This document shows positions 6,478-7,549 of a DNA stretch of 7,549 bases, piece after piece. Every line of letters starts with the position of its first letter. The stretch's first letter is position 1. Source of the stretch: Caldifarciminota bacterium (GTDB lineage: Bacteria > Hydrothermota > Hydrothermia > UBA1063 > CAJXJZ01); assembly GCA_027033555.1 (NCBI GenBank), contig JALVLE010000363.1:1-7549 (forward strand), written 5' to 3'. Made by a program: the position numbers and the translations under genes. The notes below the pieces were generated by a model. The model searched no databases. It saw nothing but the letters and a program-made list of their open reading frames with translations, and was not told the origin of the DNA.

Positions 6478-6484
6478 GGCTCAC

Positions 6485-7549
6485 CTACCTTTCTGCATCT
6501 GGTGGACATACGTCCAGACTAAATAGGATCATTGATATGTCTGCTATATTTGTTCCTTCTGCTATATGCCTGACGAGCTGTAGCCCATGAGAAAAACTTG
6601 GACCTCTTACGTGAAGTCTATAGGGGAGTACACCCCCGTCAGATACCACATAAAAACCATATTCACCTTTTGATGATTCCAATTTAACGTATGTAGAGCC
6701 AGCCTTTACTCTGTATTCAAAGGGATTCCTTATTTTTATATTCACAGGACCTTCTGGCATGTTCTTAATTGCCTGTCTTATAATCTTTATGGACTCTGCA
6801 AATTCCAGTCTTCTCTGCATAACTCTTGAGTACACGTCCCCGTCCTTATAAATATCCGGCACATCAAATTCAAACCTATCATAGATAAGATAAGGCTCCT
6901 GTTTTCTCACATCGTAATTTACGCCTGCTGCCCTCAGGTTTGGCCCTGTTACGCTGAAGCGGAGCGCAGTCTCTTTATCTACGATACCTACACCTTTTGT
7001 CCTTTTTTCAAAGAGAGGATGTTCAAAGAATAGCCTGTCATAATCTTTTAACCTCTCTTCAAGGTAAACAAGGGTTTTGAGTACTCTCTCCTTGAACCCT
7101 TCAGGTATGTCTCTTCTCACACCCCCAATTGTTTGATAAATGTGATAGACTCTGCCACCCGTAAGCTCTTCAAAAAGGTCAAGGATATAGTCTCTGTCTC
7201 CAATTGTCCACTGTGGAATGGTGTAAAGTCCTATTGTACCTGCCACTCCTCCGAAGTAAAATAAATATGCAGCGAGTCTTGCAAGTTCAAGAACGATTAT
7301 TCTGATGTACTGAGCCCGCTCAGGCACTTCAATCTCGTTAAGCTCTTCAATGGCCATTGATAGAAGCACCTCATTGACGTCAGGCTCAGGCACGCATATT
7401 CTTAGGATAAGTGGAAAGTTCTTTATCCAGTGTCTCTGTTCCACCAGCTTTTCAAAGCCTCTGTGCAGGTAACCAAGATTTGGCTCTATTTTTATAATAG
7501 TGTCACCTTCTGCCCATATGTGATAAGACATATTACCGGTGACACCTGG
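6485..7549 (-). CDS. NuoD/MbxL-like [NiFe]-hydrogenase-type large subunit of a membrane redox complex (5' end outside window)
   Basis: The first in-frame ATG (7531) is almost certainly internal. The frame stays open to the edge, and the six codons before it read PGVTGN, continuing the conserved GPQHP... opening of NuoD and hydrogenase large subunits. Family matches (numbered from that Met) include GYLHRGFEKL (20-29), EVPERAQYIR (68-77), GGRVYHIYQTIGGVRRDIP (125-143), FSVTGPNLRAAGV (192-204) and the C-terminal PSFSHGLQL (310-318). The [NiFe] ligand motifs are half kept: Cys46-x2-Glu49 and Cys342-x2-Asp345 replace the two CxxC pairs. It is therefore probably not a hydrogenase. The aligned position of the quinone-site Tyr of NuoD is Val47, which argues against a quinone reductase. 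This fits Mbx/Mbs-type complexes, which couple ferredoxin oxidation to ion pumping through membrane subunits expected to the right. A divergent NuoD is the alternative. Confidence 0.88.
   Translation of the reverse strand, partial: PGVTGNMSYHIWAEGDTIIKIEPNLGYLHRGFEKLVEQRHWIKNFPLILRICVPEPDVNEVLLSMAIEELNEIEVPERAQYIRIIVLELARLAAYLFYFGGVAGTIGLYTIPQWTIGDRDYILDLFEELTGGRVYHIYQTIGGVRRDIPEGFKERVLKTLVYLEERLKDYDRLFFEHPLFEKRTKGVGIVDKETALRFSVTGPNLRAAGVNYDVRKQEPYLIYDRFEFDVPDIYKDGDVYSRVMQRRLEFAESIKIIRQAIKNMPEGPVNIKIRNPFEYRVKAGSTYVKLESSKGEYGFYVVSDGGVLPYRLHVRGPSFSHGLQLVRHIAEGTNIADISMILFSLDVCPPDAER

Overview
All genes in this window lie on the minus strand, so transcription runs from high to low coordinates. 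The gene set points to an anaerobic bacterium, plausibly a thermophile, that runs on ferredoxin and pyridine nucleotides. The evidence is a NuoD/MbxL-type hydrogenase-like subunit, an iron-sulfur GltD-type flavoprotein, a complete NfnA/NfnB pair, purine-rich Shine-Dalgarno sites and sigma-70-type promoters. The gene set resembles Thermotogota or a similar deep-branching lineage. That is an inference from gene content only; there is no rRNA or other marker here.

Layout in order of transcription. (1) 7549-6485: the 3' part of a NuoD/MbxL-like subunit. The reading frame stays open to the right edge, so the gene starts outside the window. (2) 6477-4705: a 590-residue protein with two N-terminal ferredoxin-type clusters followed by a GltD/NfnB-type domain, 7 bp after gene 1 and clearly in its operon. 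(3) A sigma-70-like promoter at 4691-4663 in the short gap, with no terminator before it. (4) 4630-4307: a small ArsR-family regulator. (5) 4244-3402 and 3409-1970: nfnA and nfnB, overlapping by 8 bp. (6) A strong GC-hairpin terminator at 1967-1946, ending against the next start codon. (7) 1945-1010 and 1023-256: a FecCD-type permease and its ABC ATPase, overlapping by 14 bp. (8) A gap of about 200 bp holding palindromes and a near-consensus promoter (102-74). (9) 47-1: the first codons of another gene that runs off the left edge and begins with a hydrophobic, signal-peptide-like stretch.

How the genes may work together: the MbxL-like subunit belongs to an ion-pumping, ferredoxin-linked membrane complex whose other subunits should lie to the right. 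The 590-residue flavoprotein is a good candidate for its soluble NAD(P)H-reactive arm. NfnAB exchanges electrons between NADH, NADPH and ferredoxin by flavin-based bifurcation. The stretch from 7549 to 1970 is therefore a redox-balancing locus with a DNA-binding regulator in the middle. The FecCD/ATPase pair is a metal-chelate or cobalamin-type importer without a visible binding protein, and looks functionally separate.

Nothing here is a CRISPR array, tRNA, rRNA or mobile element. All plus-strand open frames look like shadows of the minus-strand genes.
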